From Planctomycetota bacterium (GTDB lineage: Bacteria; Planctomycetota; PUPC01; JACPCR01): 10,433 nt of DNA. The notes beneath the pieces are model-generated. The model had not been told where the DNA came from, searched no databases, and worked only from the letters and a program-made list of their open reading frames with translations. The position numbers and the translations under genes were made by a program. The stretch lies in NCBI GenBank assembly GCA_030740295.1, contig JASLXP010000417.1, positions 1-10,433 of the forward strand, given 5' to 3'. Positions 1-7,739 of this stretch are shown here, piece after piece. The first letter of the stretch is position 1. Each line of letters begins with the position of its first letter.

Positions 1-1
1 T

Positions 2-3000
2 CTCCGGGAGATCTCATGGAACGAGCCCGAAGGCACAAACATCTCCCTTGCCACCGATTTCGAGAATCACCTGCACATGCTCCGCACCTTTCGCGACCAC
101 GCTCGCGAGAATTATGAGAAAGCTCTGCAAGCCACAAAGGAGCGTCTCTTCCCGCTCACCCGCGGCCCGCTGTATTTCGGTAACGCATGGGGATACGCCA
201 ATGGCACGCCTTACGAATACATGGTCAAGACGCTCCGCCTGCTTGGTTTCAACAGCGCCAGCGCGCCCCACGACGGCCCCCGCAGCGCTCGCAATTACGG
301 ATGGACTTTGCATACGGGACAGTACTGGCCTCCGGGATTCATGCCCTACGACGAGGCCAAGTCTGCAAAGAAGTACGAGGACCATTACAAGAACCGATTC
401 AAGAAACAGGAAGAGACTTACAAGCATGTAAAAGTTTTCCAGATCGCAGACGAGCCGGGGGAGATCAACAAGTCCGAAATGTCCGCGCCGCAGTGGCGCT
501 ACGTGGAAGATGACGGTGGATACTGGCGTGATTATTCCGGCGGCAGCGATTTCAACTCCCGCACGGACCTTCACGATTGCGTGCTCGAAGGCGTGGTGAG
601 CAAACATCATTTCAACTTCACCATCCGGGCTGCGACCGATGATGCGAAGCTGCCGACAAAGTGGGTCTCATGGTCGATGGGACGCGTGGGGCCGACGCTC
701 ACGGTCAACCTTGCCGTGCAGAAGGTCGGCTATGGCCGAGGCGGGCGGGGAATGCTCTCCAAGCCCGGTGCATCCATCGGCAACAAGACTCCATTCAAGA
801 TCATTTTCGAAGGAGGCAAGGCCGCCCTTTACATCAACAATCGCTTGATTCATCAGCACGATGGCCTGCCGGAGAAAGGTGGCTTCGGAATCGTTGGCCA
901 GAAGAAAAGCATCCATGCTCTGAAGTTTCGAGAGATACGAAAGGATGAGCACATCGATGCGACCTCGCTCAATGATCTGTCCGCCAACCTCGCTGCGAAG
1001 ACAGACGAAGATCTCGAGCTGGACGAACTGGATCTGGGCGAGGACAAGCCCGATTGGATCGAGCCGCTGCCTCTCAAGGAGTTCATCAAGGAGCACTGGG
1101 TGGAGGCCGGCGGCATTCCGGAAGCTCAGGAAGGCTTCCGCAAATGGGCGGCCACCAAAGGACTGAGCCCCAAGCTGTTTGGCAAAGGCAAATGGGAAGA
1201 GGTTCGCCTGTTGACGATTCCCTCTCTGGCAAAAACGAAAGAGGAGCGCCGTCTTTTTTATTGGAGCCGGCGCTACAGTGGCTGGCTGACTCCTAGAATG
1301 TTCAAGCTCGCGGCCGATGGCATTCTGAAGGGCGTGCCCAACAAGGATATGGTCGGCTTCGTTGCGCTGAGCGGGCATTCGCTTTACTTCCCGAGCGCGC
1401 AGCCCCTCGACATGTTTCACCTGGCCAGTGAAGGCTACCCGCTCATGCCCGGCGTCAGCGATTGGATGTCTATGGGAGGCTGGCGCTGGGACAGCCATCA
1501 GGCGGTCGCGTTTTCCGTCGCGCCCTACAACGCGGGAGCACGGCGCTACGGCGGCAAACCGGTTTCGTTCCCGATGATGCACTGCGTCTGGCCGAGCCAT
1601 TTTCGTTCGAGCACTATGCTCGCGAACAATGTGAAGTACATCAGCTACTACAACTACGGTCCGATTTACATGGTCACCGAAGGCCACTGGTCGAACGGTT
1701 ATGGCGGATATGCCACGACCGGCCAGATAAACAATCGCGCTGCGCAGGTAGACGATGTCCTCTCGCCCGGATACGCCCGACCGAGCCGCGTGGCCATGCT
1801 GTACGCCCGCTCTACTGAGTACTGGCACGCGTCGAGCTCATTTGCGGATAAGCGTGCCGCCTTCCTCGGAATGTCGCATGAGTATTTCAAGCCCGAGCTC
1901 GTCACCGAAGAGCAGGTGGAACAAGGCGCGCTCGAACATTACGACGCGCTCTACATCCTCGACAGGTGGGTCAAGGAATCCGCGCAAAAGAAGATCCTGG
2001 ATTGGACAAAGAAAGGTGGCCTCCTCTGGGCCTGCACGAATGCGGCCACGAAGAACGAATACAACGAAGACCTCGACCTGCTGGTCGCACTCAATGTCGA
2101 GAGGTCATTCGAAGAAGTGGAAGGCCTGAAAAAGAAGGGATACATCCGAATGTTGCCCGTGGAAGGCAAAGTGAAATTCAGCCCGCACGGCGGCAACTCG
2201 GCGGGCATCCCCTCGTCCATCAAGTATCCGAAATCCGCCGTTGTCCGTGCCCGCTACGCGGACGAGCGCCCGGCCTGGCTGGAGATGCCGGCCGGCAAGG
2301 GCAGGCTGGTTTACCTCGGCCATCGCTGTGGACAGGCGTATACCTGGCGTGCTTTCCGCATCGGTGGCGCCCCGGTCATCTGGGCTGACCGGGCCCGCGA
2401 GCCGCTGGTCACTCCCCTGCACGAGGCCCGCGTCGAACGTGAGCTCATCCTCTCCAAGCCGTGCATCGTCGCCTCGCCCATCAGCACGGAAAGTGGCACA
2501 GTCATCGTGCTCTACAACATGCGCGGGCGCAGCCCCGAGAATCTCCTGATCAGCCTGGAAGAACCAGCCAGACCGCACAGCGTCCATGCTTTTGACGGCT
2601 TCGATCTGGCACCACTCGAATACACCTTTAAGGACGGTCGAGTGGAGATGGCCCTGGACCAGCTCCACGGCGCGCAGATGATCCTCGTCCGCCGCTGTCC
2701 GCCTCCTGCTGATCCGCGATTGGAAGAGATGCAAACCCGATCCACTGAAATGATGGCATCAGACGAATGGCAGGATGTTTCTGCCGGCGCCTGGTTCGCG
2801 GGCTTCCACAATGAATGGCAGTTGTCTGGTACGCTCATCAGATTGCTGAAACACAAGCGCTGGGAGGTCCGACGTTCGGCCTCGGAAGCGCTTGGACGAT
2901 TGGCGATGCGCGGCCGGAGTTCCGACACTCCAGGTTCTGGGCTCGGGAAAGCCCAGTTGCAGGAGGCTGGCGACGCTCTTGTCGCCTCGATCGATAACGA

Positions 3001-3670
3001 GACCGATACCCATGCTCTCGGCGATGCGCTATGGGCTCTCGGCCGCACGGGACATATGAAGGCGAAGAAGATCTGTGCCGAGCATGTCAATCACAAGAAT
3101 TGGTTCGTTCGCAGCCAGGCATTGCGCGGCCTCATCGCCCTGGCGGAAACCGGCGATGTGAAGAAGGCGACGAAGCCCGTCGACCGTGCTCTTGCCGACC
3201 CTGACCTGCGTGTCCGGCAGCGCGGAATAGAGCTTCTGGGAAGACTGGACGCCGGACGCACGTTCGATCTTGCCCTCAAATGCTGGAAGGGGGAACGTGA
3301 TGCAAAGGAACAACACGCCTGGAACACCGCGTTTTTCCGCAACGAAGAAACGGTGCAACGTTACCTCAGTTCCGGCATGCCGGGCCCGGAAAACCTCTTC
3401 CTCAACGTGGCCATACGAAACGCCACACCCGAATTCCACGCCGGGCTCAAGAAGCGCATCGAGCAGCGCAAGTTTTCCAATGCACACCTGTTCACCTACG
3501 CCGTCATCAAACAGGACTCCCCCGAGCTCGCCCGCATGCTCTTCAATGCCCGCGACGATCTCCCCAACGGAATAAAACGCATGCTTCCCAAAATCCTCGA
3601 ATACGCCTTCGAGGCCGGCCTGGGTAACTCGCTCCAGGATTGGGGCGAGTGGCTTGCCCAGAAGAATTAA
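2..3670 (+). CDS. Giant multidomain glycoside-hydrolase-like protein with HEAT-repeat C-terminus (5' partial)
   Basis: The frame is open from base 2 and reads as genuine protein before the first ATG at 77, so the true start lies outside the window; 1,222 codons plus TAA are visible. Order of domains seen: an Asn-Glu-Pro motif (bases 20-28), reminiscent of the acid/base motif of clan GH-A TIM barrels; more barrel-like sequence; an Ala-Asp-Glu-Pro motif (446-457); a beta-rich concanavalin/LamG or DUF1080-like insert (about 509-950); an acidic linker (about 1000-1060); further barrel-like sequence rich in Trp and Tyr (to about 1750, including a Glu-Gly-His-Trp at 1679-1690); a Rossmann-like segment resembling the GH42 trimerisation domain (about 1768-2090); a beta region; and HEAT-type helical repeats (about 2830-3290) followed by a helical tail. 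By analogy it acts on a polysaccharide or glycoside, but no substrate can be named. Export cannot be judged because the N-terminus is missing. It converges on another glycosidase-like gene. Confidence 0.85.
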   Translation, partial: LREISWNEPEGTNISLATDFENHLHMLRTFRDHARENYEKALQATKERLFPLTRGPLYFGNAWGYANGTPYEYMVKTLRLLGFNSASAPHDGPRSARNYGWTLHTGQYWPPGFMPYDEAKSAKKYEDHYKNRFKKQEETYKHVKVFQIADEPGEINKSEMSAPQWRYVEDDGGYWRDYSGGSDFNSRTDLHDCVLEGVVSKHHFNFTIRAATDDAKLPTKWVSWSMGRVGPTLTVNLAVQKVGYGRGGRGMLSKPGASIGNKTPFKIIFEGGKAALYINNRLIHQHDGLPEKGGFGIVGQKKSIHALKFREIRKDEHIDATSLNDLSANLAAKTDEDLELDELDLGEDKPDWIEPLPLKEFIKEHWVEAGGIPEAQEGFRKWAATKGLSPKLFGKGKWEEVRLLTIPSLAKTKEERRLFYWSRRYSGWLTPRMFKLAADGILKGVPNKDMVGFVALSGHSLYFPSAQPLDMFHLASEGYPLMPGVSDWMSMGGWRWDSHQAVAFSVAPYNAGARRYGGKPVSFPMMHCVWPSHFRSSTMLANNVKYISYYNYGPIYMVTEGHWSNGYGGYATTGQINNRAAQVDDVLSPGYARPSRVAMLYARSTEYWHASSSFADKRAAFLGMSHEYFKPELVTEEQVEQGALEHYDALYILDRWVKESAQKKILDWTKKGGLLWACTNAATKNEYNEDLDLLVALNVERSFEEVEGLKKKGYIRMLPVEGKVKFSPHGGNSAGIPSSIKYPKSAVVRARYADERPAWLEMPAGKGRLVYLGHRCGQAYTWRAFRIGGAPVIWADRAREPLVTPLHEARVERELILSKPCIVASPISTESGTVIVLYNMRGRSPENLLISLEEPARPHSVHAFDGFDLAPLEYTFKDGRVEMALDQLHGAQMILVRRCPPPADPRLEEMQTRSTEMMASDEWQDVSAGAWFAGFHNEWQLSGTLIRLLKHKRWEVRRSASEALGRLAMRGRSSDTPGSGLGKAQLQEAGDALVASIDNETDTHALGDALWALGRTGHMKAKKICAEHVNHKNWFVRSQALRGLIALAETGDVKKATKPVDRALADPDLRVRQRGIELLGRLDAGRTFDLALKCWKGERDAKEQHAWNTAFFRNEETVQRYLSSGMPGPENLFLNVAIRNATPEFHAGLKKRIEQRKFSNAHLFTYAVIKQDSPELARMLFNARDDLPNGIKRMLPKILEYAFEAGLGNSLQDWGEWLAQKN

Positions 3671-3704
3671 TCAGAGAGGAACATGCACCGCGGAATACCC
3701 GGAA

Positions 3705-3729
3705 GAGAGAAGATTACATATCTTCTTTT
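3705..3729. terminator. Hairpin between convergent genes, possible bidirectional terminator
   Basis: A perfect 7-bp stem (AGAAGAT at 3708-3714 with ATCTTCT at 3720-3726) encloses the loop TACAT. It extends by three more pairs, two of them G-U. On the plus strand the right arm runs into a short T-rich stretch (TTTT at 3726-3729). It lies in the 83-bp gap between two genes whose 3' ends face each other, where a shared terminator is expected. The stem is AU-rich and the T tract short, so it would be a weak intrinsic terminator. Confidence 0.4.
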
Positions 3730-3753
3730 CGTGTATGCGGCGTATCCCGTGCT

Positions 3754-5778
3754 TCATTTGTCCTTAGCCTTCAGCCGCCAGACCTGCGCGCTGCCCGGAG
3801 GCAACATCACTGAAAAGGATGGATGAGGCTGCCCAGCTTTCAAGACCTTCTTCTCACCGCTGAAAATCTCCACCGCCTGTTCCGCCTCCGAACGGGCCAA
3901 CTCAATCTTCGATTCAATCGCACGGCTCGTATCCTGATTGATCAGGTATACGTATTTCTCTTCTTTGCTCTGCACCGGAACGACGAGTAATTCGAAGCGA
4001 CTCGAACGAGCGTCCGTGCCACCAAATTTCAGCTTCTGTAACAGCTCTTTGTGTTTCGAGATCAGTCGAGCGATCTTTGACATCGCGGCATACTTTTCAT
4101 CGTTCGCTTCCAGCTTCTTCTGGGTTACCAGGGCAGGACGCTTCACCGATTCGTTCTGATACGAATAACAGAGAATGCCCTTCGCTCCGAAAGCAAGAGC
4201 GGTATGAACCATGGCCGAGATTTCGGGGCCTGAAGGATTCCGCCAGTACGGGTCGGGCGACTCTTCAGTGACATTTCCACCGAAGGTCTGTGCCACGTAC
4301 CACCAGGGAGTTTCGAATGAAATGCCAAAAGCCTTCATGGCCGCGGGGAACGACATCATGCGTTTGTAGGTAATCGGATTCAGAAGGCCGTAATTGTTTT
4401 TCCGGAACGGGTAAAAGCGCACGAGCCTTATCCTGGGCTTGAGTTGCCACCAGATTCGGAAGGGATTATTCGGAGCATCGGAGCCGGCGGATTCACCCAC
4501 CAGGCAGGAGACCACCGCAAGGTTGGGATACTTTTTGTAGACCTCTTCATAACGCTTGCGGTAGTGGTCAATGGCCTCGAGTTTCGGCTCGTCACCGAAC
4601 ATGCAGGAGATGACTGACGGATGCTTCATGACAGCGTCTTCCGCGGGCGCATCGATCCTCAAGACCACCCGAATGCCGTAACGTTTGCAGATGTCGAGCT
4701 GTTGGACCGTTGGTTTCCTGATGACGCCGCCGGTCAAGAGCGTATTCAGACCATGCCGGCGAAGGTCGCGGCAGATGGCGTGAAGATAGGTTCGACCAAA
4801 AGTCGCATCACCGCCGAGATTGAACTTGTCATACACCCCAACTGGAAAAAACGGGTCAGTCACGCTTTCGTCCGCTTCAGGCAGCCCCCAGATGCCGAGG
4901 GGCATTTCTGATGAATGCGTGTAACCCCTGGCCACAAGACGCACTACCAGGTGATGCAGCCCTTCGACCATTGCCGGCATCTGTAGCATGTGCTCCGTCT
5001 TCCCTTTCGCAGCTTGAAGTTTGCTTCTGGTAATCGGCGAACCTGGATCTCCTGATTCGCTGCCGGGGGCTCTGTAAACAACAAGTTCAACATCTCTCCT
5101 TTCAATCGTCGCGTTCCATAGATCGATGGGCAGCTTGAACGGCTTGCCCGGCACAAAGACCCAGGCATCTGTCTTTGCGGAAGGCACTGCAAAGAGGCCG
5201 CGATTTAAGGGTACGTCACGGGTTTGCACGTAGTCGTCAAAGTGGGCATGAACGATATGTCCCATCAGCCCGCTCTTGCCGCTGGGGAAATCGTTATCCG
5301 TAATCGTGGTGTGCAGCTTGCCATCCACAAAAATGCGCAGATAAGGTCCAATGGTGACAACTTCCAGGCGATGAGTTTTGCCGTCATTGAAAGGGCCCTG
5401 CGTCCTGGCCAGCACCCTCGCGTGTGGCTGGCGGCGCACCATGATTCCGCCCTGTTCGTGGATGCAGACTTCATAGAAGCCAGCTTTCCCCTTGCGCACG
5501 CAGAGCCCCGCCCAGTGACCTTTGAACTTCTGAACAGTCACGCCGGTCATACTGTCCGACCAATCACCGCCCTTGAAAATGTACGTGATCCGTGAGGCCG
5601 CTAATTCCTTGTCGCTCGGTCCGCCGAGCTGGAGTCTACCGTCGGTTTTCGTCGGAGCCACATGTTTCCAGGCCGGCTTCAGGCTCTGCCAACCAGTCAG
5701 GGCCGCATTCTGAAAGTCGTCGCTGACAGAGATGGGTTCCGCTGCGAGAGAAAAAATGAGAGGGCATAGAACGATCAT
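3754..5778 (-). CDS. Secreted glycosidase-like protein: concanavalin-like domain plus TIM barrel
   Basis: 674 residues. The start ATG has an ideal AAGGAG six bases upstream and is followed by a short hydrophobic segment (residues 1-13, likely cleavage after Ala-Ala), so export to the periplasm or outside is likely, although the n-region has no Lys or Arg. Residues about 17-188 form a LamG/DUF1080-like beta domain with a typical 'ligand surface' pattern (RIFVDGKLH at 148-156, then SGLMGHIVHAHFDDY). Residues about 200-295 look like a linking beta domain. Residues about 310-580 read as a TIM barrel, with GDEP at 395-398 (Glu397 a candidate catalytic acid), FET at 488-490 (Glu489 a second candidate) and a late-strand motif GAKGILCYSY at 531-540. 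Residues about 590-670 form a terminal beta sandwich like those that cap many glycosidases. The family and substrate are not recognised; a non-catalytic or lyase role is possible. It is the last gene of a three-gene unit led by obg. Confidence 0.82.
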   Translation of the reverse strand: MIVLCPLIFSLAAEPISVSDDFQNAALTGWQSLKPAWKHVAPTKTDGRLQLGGPSDKELAASRITYIFKGGDWSDSMTGVTVQKFKGHWAGLCVRKGKAGFYEVCIHEQGGIMVRRQPHARVLARTQGPFNDGKTHRLEVVTIGPYLRIFVDGKLHTTITDNDFPSGKSGLMGHIVHAHFDDYVQTRDVPLNRGLFAVPSAKTDAWVFVPGKPFKLPIDLWNATIERRDVELVVYRAPGSESGDPGSPITRSKLQAAKGKTEHMLQMPAMVEGLHHLVVRLVARGYTHSSEMPLGIWGLPEADESVTDPFFPVGVYDKFNLGGDATFGRTYLHAICRDLRRHGLNTLLTGGVIRKPTVQQLDICKRYGIRVVLRIDAPAEDAVMKHPSVISCMFGDEPKLEAIDHYRKRYEEVYKKYPNLAVVSCLVGESAGSDAPNNPFRIWWQLKPRIRLVRFYPFRKNNYGLLNPITYKRMMSFPAAMKAFGISFETPWWYVAQTFGGNVTEESPDPYWRNPSGPEISAMVHTALAFGAKGILCYSYQNESVKRPALVTQKKLEANDEKYAAMSKIARLISKHKELLQKLKFGGTDARSSRFELLVVPVQSKEEKYVYLINQDTSRAIESKIELARSEAEQAVEIFSGEKKVLKAGQPHPSFSVMLPPGSAQVWRLKAKDK

Positions 5779-5781
5779 GGC

Positions 5782-6210
5782 TCACTCCTTAACAATCCGG
5801 AAGCCATTGGGCACAATGACCGTAAAAGATCGATTCTTGAGCTGCATAAATACCTCCACCTTGTCTCCTTTGCCGGGAATGTCTTCGTGGCCCTGCACAC
5901 CGGGCAGAGGCGGTATCCGCACGGCCGGACGCCAAGCCCCCACAGCGATCGTTTCGTCCGCTTTCACACCTTCACCTTTTCGGACTTCGGTGATCTTGAT
6001 CGATATCTGGTAAACGCGATCCCTGTGGATCCCAAAACTCGTTTCTTGTTTTGACTTTGAATTCTTCGATGTGACCTTCGTGACTTTCCCAAGGACGATG
6101 TGCGTGGACTGCTCTCTGAGTTTCTCTTTTGAGAGAGGAGCCTTTGCCGCATGGCCGGAGTTAAGACTCGCCAGCGCAGCAATGAATGGAATAACGAGTT
6201 TATTCTTCAC
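5782..6210 (-). CDS. Small secreted protein of unknown function, type known from planctomycetes
   Basis: 142 residues starting with GTG; a GAGGG (6220-6224) sits nine bases upstream. The N-terminus (MKNK, then a hydrophobic stretch, SGHAA) is a clear Sec signal peptide ending near residue 21. The mature part begins LSKEKLREQSTHIVLGKV and continues as predominantly beta sequence (YQISIKITEV, a Lys-Gly-Glu-Gly turn, then DETIAVGAW), a GHEDIPGKGDKVEVFM segment and a terminal VPNGFRIV. From memory this pattern (Leu-Ser/Thr-Lys-Glu-x-Leu, a 'V-x-G-x-V' strand, Gly-His-x-x-x-Pro-x-x-Gly and a closing Pro/Ala-Asn-Gly-Phe) matches small exported proteins frequent in planctomycetes whose function is not known. 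No catalytic residues are evident. The gene follows obg by 15 bases and precedes the glycosidase-like gene by 3. Confidence 0.82.
   Translation of the reverse strand: MKNKLVIPFIAALASLNSGHAAKAPLSKEKLREQSTHIVLGKVTKVTSKNSKSKQETSFGIHRDRVYQISIKITEVRKGEGVKADETIAVGAWRPAVRIPPLPGVQGHEDIPGKGDKVEVFMQLKNRSFTVIVPNGFRIVKE
5785..5790 (-). promoter_or_regulatory. Ribosome binding site of the 674-residue protein, inside the preceding gene
   Basis: On the minus strand AAGGAG forms the last two sense codons (Lys-Glu) of the 142-residue gene. The six-base spacer TGAGCC contains that gene's TGA stop and leads straight to the ATG at 5778. This fixes the downstream start and predicts translational coupling of the two genes. 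Confidence 0.75.
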
Positions 6211-6225
6211 AGGAATCGACCCTCA

Positions 6226-7242
6226 CTATCGTACGTCTCGCTCACCCCTGACTTCTGCAAGCACTTGGATAATGGCTTCGAGCAACGGGCGAACGCCTTC
6301 ACCGGTCACCGCGGAAATCGGGAAGATGGGCATCTGCAGTTCCTCCTGCAGTAATTCGAGCTCAGTTTCTGCGTCTGTCAGATCCATTTTATTTGCCGCT
6401 ACCAGTGCGGGCTTCTGAGCGAGTTCTTCACTGTAATTGGCGAGCTCGTGATGAAGGGCTTTGAACGCCTCCGAGGGCGGCGTTTCAGCCATGCCACCAG
6501 TGTCGAGCAAAAACAGAAGAATCCGCGTTCGTTCAATGTGCCGCAGAAACTGGTCGCCCAAACCGACGCCCTGATGCGCACCCTCGATCAGGCCGGGGAG
6601 GTCCGCAAGAACGAAACGCGATTGATCATTGACTGCGACCAATCCCAACTGAGGCTTCAGTGTAGTAAAAGGATAAGCCGCAATTTTCGGCGTGGCCGCT
6701 GAGACCCGGCTGAGGAAGGTCGATTTCCCAGCATTGGGCAGACCTACCAGTCCGACGTCGGCGACAAGTTTGAGCTCGAGCTTGAGCCAGCGTTCCTCAC
6801 CGTCCGTGCCGTCTTCCGCTTCGCGCGGAGCTTGATTCGTGGAGTGCTTGAATTCCAGGTTTCCTCGTCCGCCTCTGCCGCCTTGGGCAATGACGACCTC
6901 TTGCTCCGGTGTATCGAGATCGTGAAGGATGTTATCGTCATCGCGAGCCTTCACGATGGTGCCCACCGGCACATGGAGACGCATATCTTCCCCATTCCTG
7001 CCGAACTTGTCGTTTCCCATTCCGGGTTGCCCGTTTTTGGCATGGTTCCTCGGACGGAATTTGAAATCCAGCAGCGTCTCCACGTGCGGGTCAGCAAAGA
7101 AGATGATGCTCCCTCCGTCACCGCCATTGCCACCGTCCGGCCCACCGCGGGGCGCGTATTTCTCACGCCGAAAGCTGACACATCCGTTGCCTCCGTTCCC
7201 AGCCTTTACGAAAATAGTTGCCTCATCGACAAAGCGTTCCAT
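6226..7242 (-). CDS. obg: GTPase Obg (CgtA), ribosome-assembly GTPase
   Basis: 338 residues. Residues 1-158 are the glycine-rich Obg fold (FVDEATIFVKAGNGGNGCVSF, then repeated GG-N-GG-D-GG turns and GGRGGRGN at 121-128). The G domain follows with P-loop GLPNAGKST (167-175), switch I YPFTTL (190-195), G3 DLPGL (214-218), G4 NKMD (284-287) and G5 ISAVTGEG (309-316). All GTP-binding motifs are intact. It ends soon after the G domain and so lacks the optional C-terminal OCT domain, as do many Obg proteins. The family binds the large ribosomal subunit and is usually essential, linking GTP or ppGpp level to ribosome maturation and growth. Its common partners rplU and rpmA are not upstream; instead it faces a truncated haemoglobin gene and leads two genes for exported proteins. 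The Shine-Dalgarno match before the ATG is weak (CAGG, eight bases upstream). Confidence 0.97.
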   Translation of the reverse strand: MERFVDEATIFVKAGNGGNGCVSFRREKYAPRGGPDGGNGGDGGSIIFFADPHVETLLDFKFRPRNHAKNGQPGMGNDKFGRNGEDMRLHVPVGTIVKARDDDNILHDLDTPEQEVVIAQGGRGGRGNLEFKHSTNQAPREAEDGTDGEERWLKLELKLVADVGLVGLPNAGKSTFLSRVSAATPKIAAYPFTTLKPQLGLVAVNDQSRFVLADLPGLIEGAHQGVGLGDQFLRHIERTRILLFLLDTGGMAETPPSEAFKALHHELANYSEELAQKPALVAANKMDLTDAETELELLQEELQMPIFPISAVTGEGVRPLLEAIIQVLAEVRGERDVR

Positions 7243-7250
7243 AGTTTGTG

Positions 7251-7282
7251 CCTGTTACTCAGGTCAGAATCTGAACAACAGG
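7251..7282. promoter_or_regulatory. Nested inverted repeats in the obg / truncated-haemoglobin divergent region
   Basis: CCTGTT (7251-7256) is repeated in inverse orientation as AACAGG (7277-7282). Between them lies the palindrome TCAGA-A-TCTGA (7264-7274), and CCTG (7251-7254) also pairs with CAGG (7260-7263). The 65-bp region between the two divergent start codons must hold both promoters, so such symmetry could be an operator or a leader hairpin. I cannot assign convincing -10 and -35 boxes to either gene, so the role is inferred from position only. Confidence 0.35.
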
Positions 7283-7294
7283 TTATCAACATTT

Positions 7295-7300
7295 GAGGAA
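7295..7300 (+). promoter_or_regulatory. Ribosome binding site fixing the truncated-haemoglobin start
   Basis: GAGGAA lies seven bases before the ATG at 7308. This supports 7308 over the in-frame TTG at 7293, which would overlap the site, and over the later ATG at 7323. Confidence 0.65.
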
Positions 7301-7307
7301 GCGTGAA

Positions 7308-7706
7308 ATGTGGCCCAGACACATGGAAGAACAGGATCACACCATCTACAGCATCATTGGGCAGGACGGAATCAGTCGCCTGCTCGAAGCATTTTACAGC
7401 CGCGTGAAGACAGACGATGTCATCTGCCCATTGTACCCAGATGATGATTGGGAGGGGTCAGAGCAGCGTCTCAGGGATTTTCTTCTCTACCGTTTTGGAG
7501 GCCCGTCCACTTACATCGAAGAACGGGGGCACCCAAGGCTTCGGACGCGTCACATGCCGTTCCCCATCGGCATCACGGAACGAGACCGCTGGCTGGAGCT
7601 CATGGGGGACGCGATGCTTGACGTGGAACTTTCTGAAGCGATTCGAGAATATCTTTCACAGTTTTTTGCGCAGACCGCGGATTTGATGAGAAACAAGCCG
7701 AAGTAG
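7308..7706 (+). CDS. glbO: Group II truncated haemoglobin (TrHbO-like)
   Basis: 132 residues from the ATG at 7308. It is a short 2-over-2 globin that binds haem and O2 or other diatomic ligands in the cytoplasm; group II members are linked to O2 delivery, peroxide chemistry or NO and redox protection. Diagnostic residues are Tyr30 (B10, in AFYSRV), Tyr43 (CD1, in LYPDDDW), proximal His82 (F8, in RHMPFPIG) and Trp95 (G8, in ERDRWLELM). Their spacing of 13, 39 and 52 residues equals that of mycobacterial TrHbO as I recall it, and the segment RGHPRLRTRH is typical of the group. The length is full for the family and no transmembrane or extra domain is present. It is divergent from obg and separated by 135 bp from the next plus-strand gene, so it is probably monocistronic, though read-through into the downstream genes is possible. 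Confidence 0.95.
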   Translation: MWPRHMEEQDHTIYSIIGQDGISRLLEAFYSRVKTDDVICPLYPDDDWEGSEQRLRDFLLYRFGGPSTYIEERGHPRLRTRHMPFPIGITERDRWLELMGDAMLDVELSEAIREYLSQFFAQTADLMRNKPK

Positions 7707-7739
7707 CATGAGTCTGATTCTCTGCACAGCGTTCGGGCA

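Noticed and set aside
77..79. ATG at 77 as the true start of the first gene
   Set aside because: The 25 codons before it are open and protein-like, including an Asn-Glu-Pro motif, and no ribosome binding site precedes the ATG. The gene almost certainly begins outside the window.
668..1828. Long minus-strand open frame of 386 codons opposite the first gene
   Set aside because: It lies wholly within a convincing coding gene, has no recognisable domain or start signal, and is the kind of antisense frame that GC-rich genes produce.
2105..2734. Minus-strand open frame of 209 codons
   Set aside because: Same reasons: antisense shadow of the first gene, with no domain recognised.
3671..3753. Small gene or RNA in the gap between the convergent genes
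   Set aside because: Only 83 bases are present, with no ribosome binding site and start pair. The hairpin is better explained as a terminator.
6832..7296. Plus-strand open frame opposite the start of obg, running into the divergent region
   Set aside because: The sequence complementary to the conserved Obg glycine-rich domain explains it, and its product resembles nothing known.
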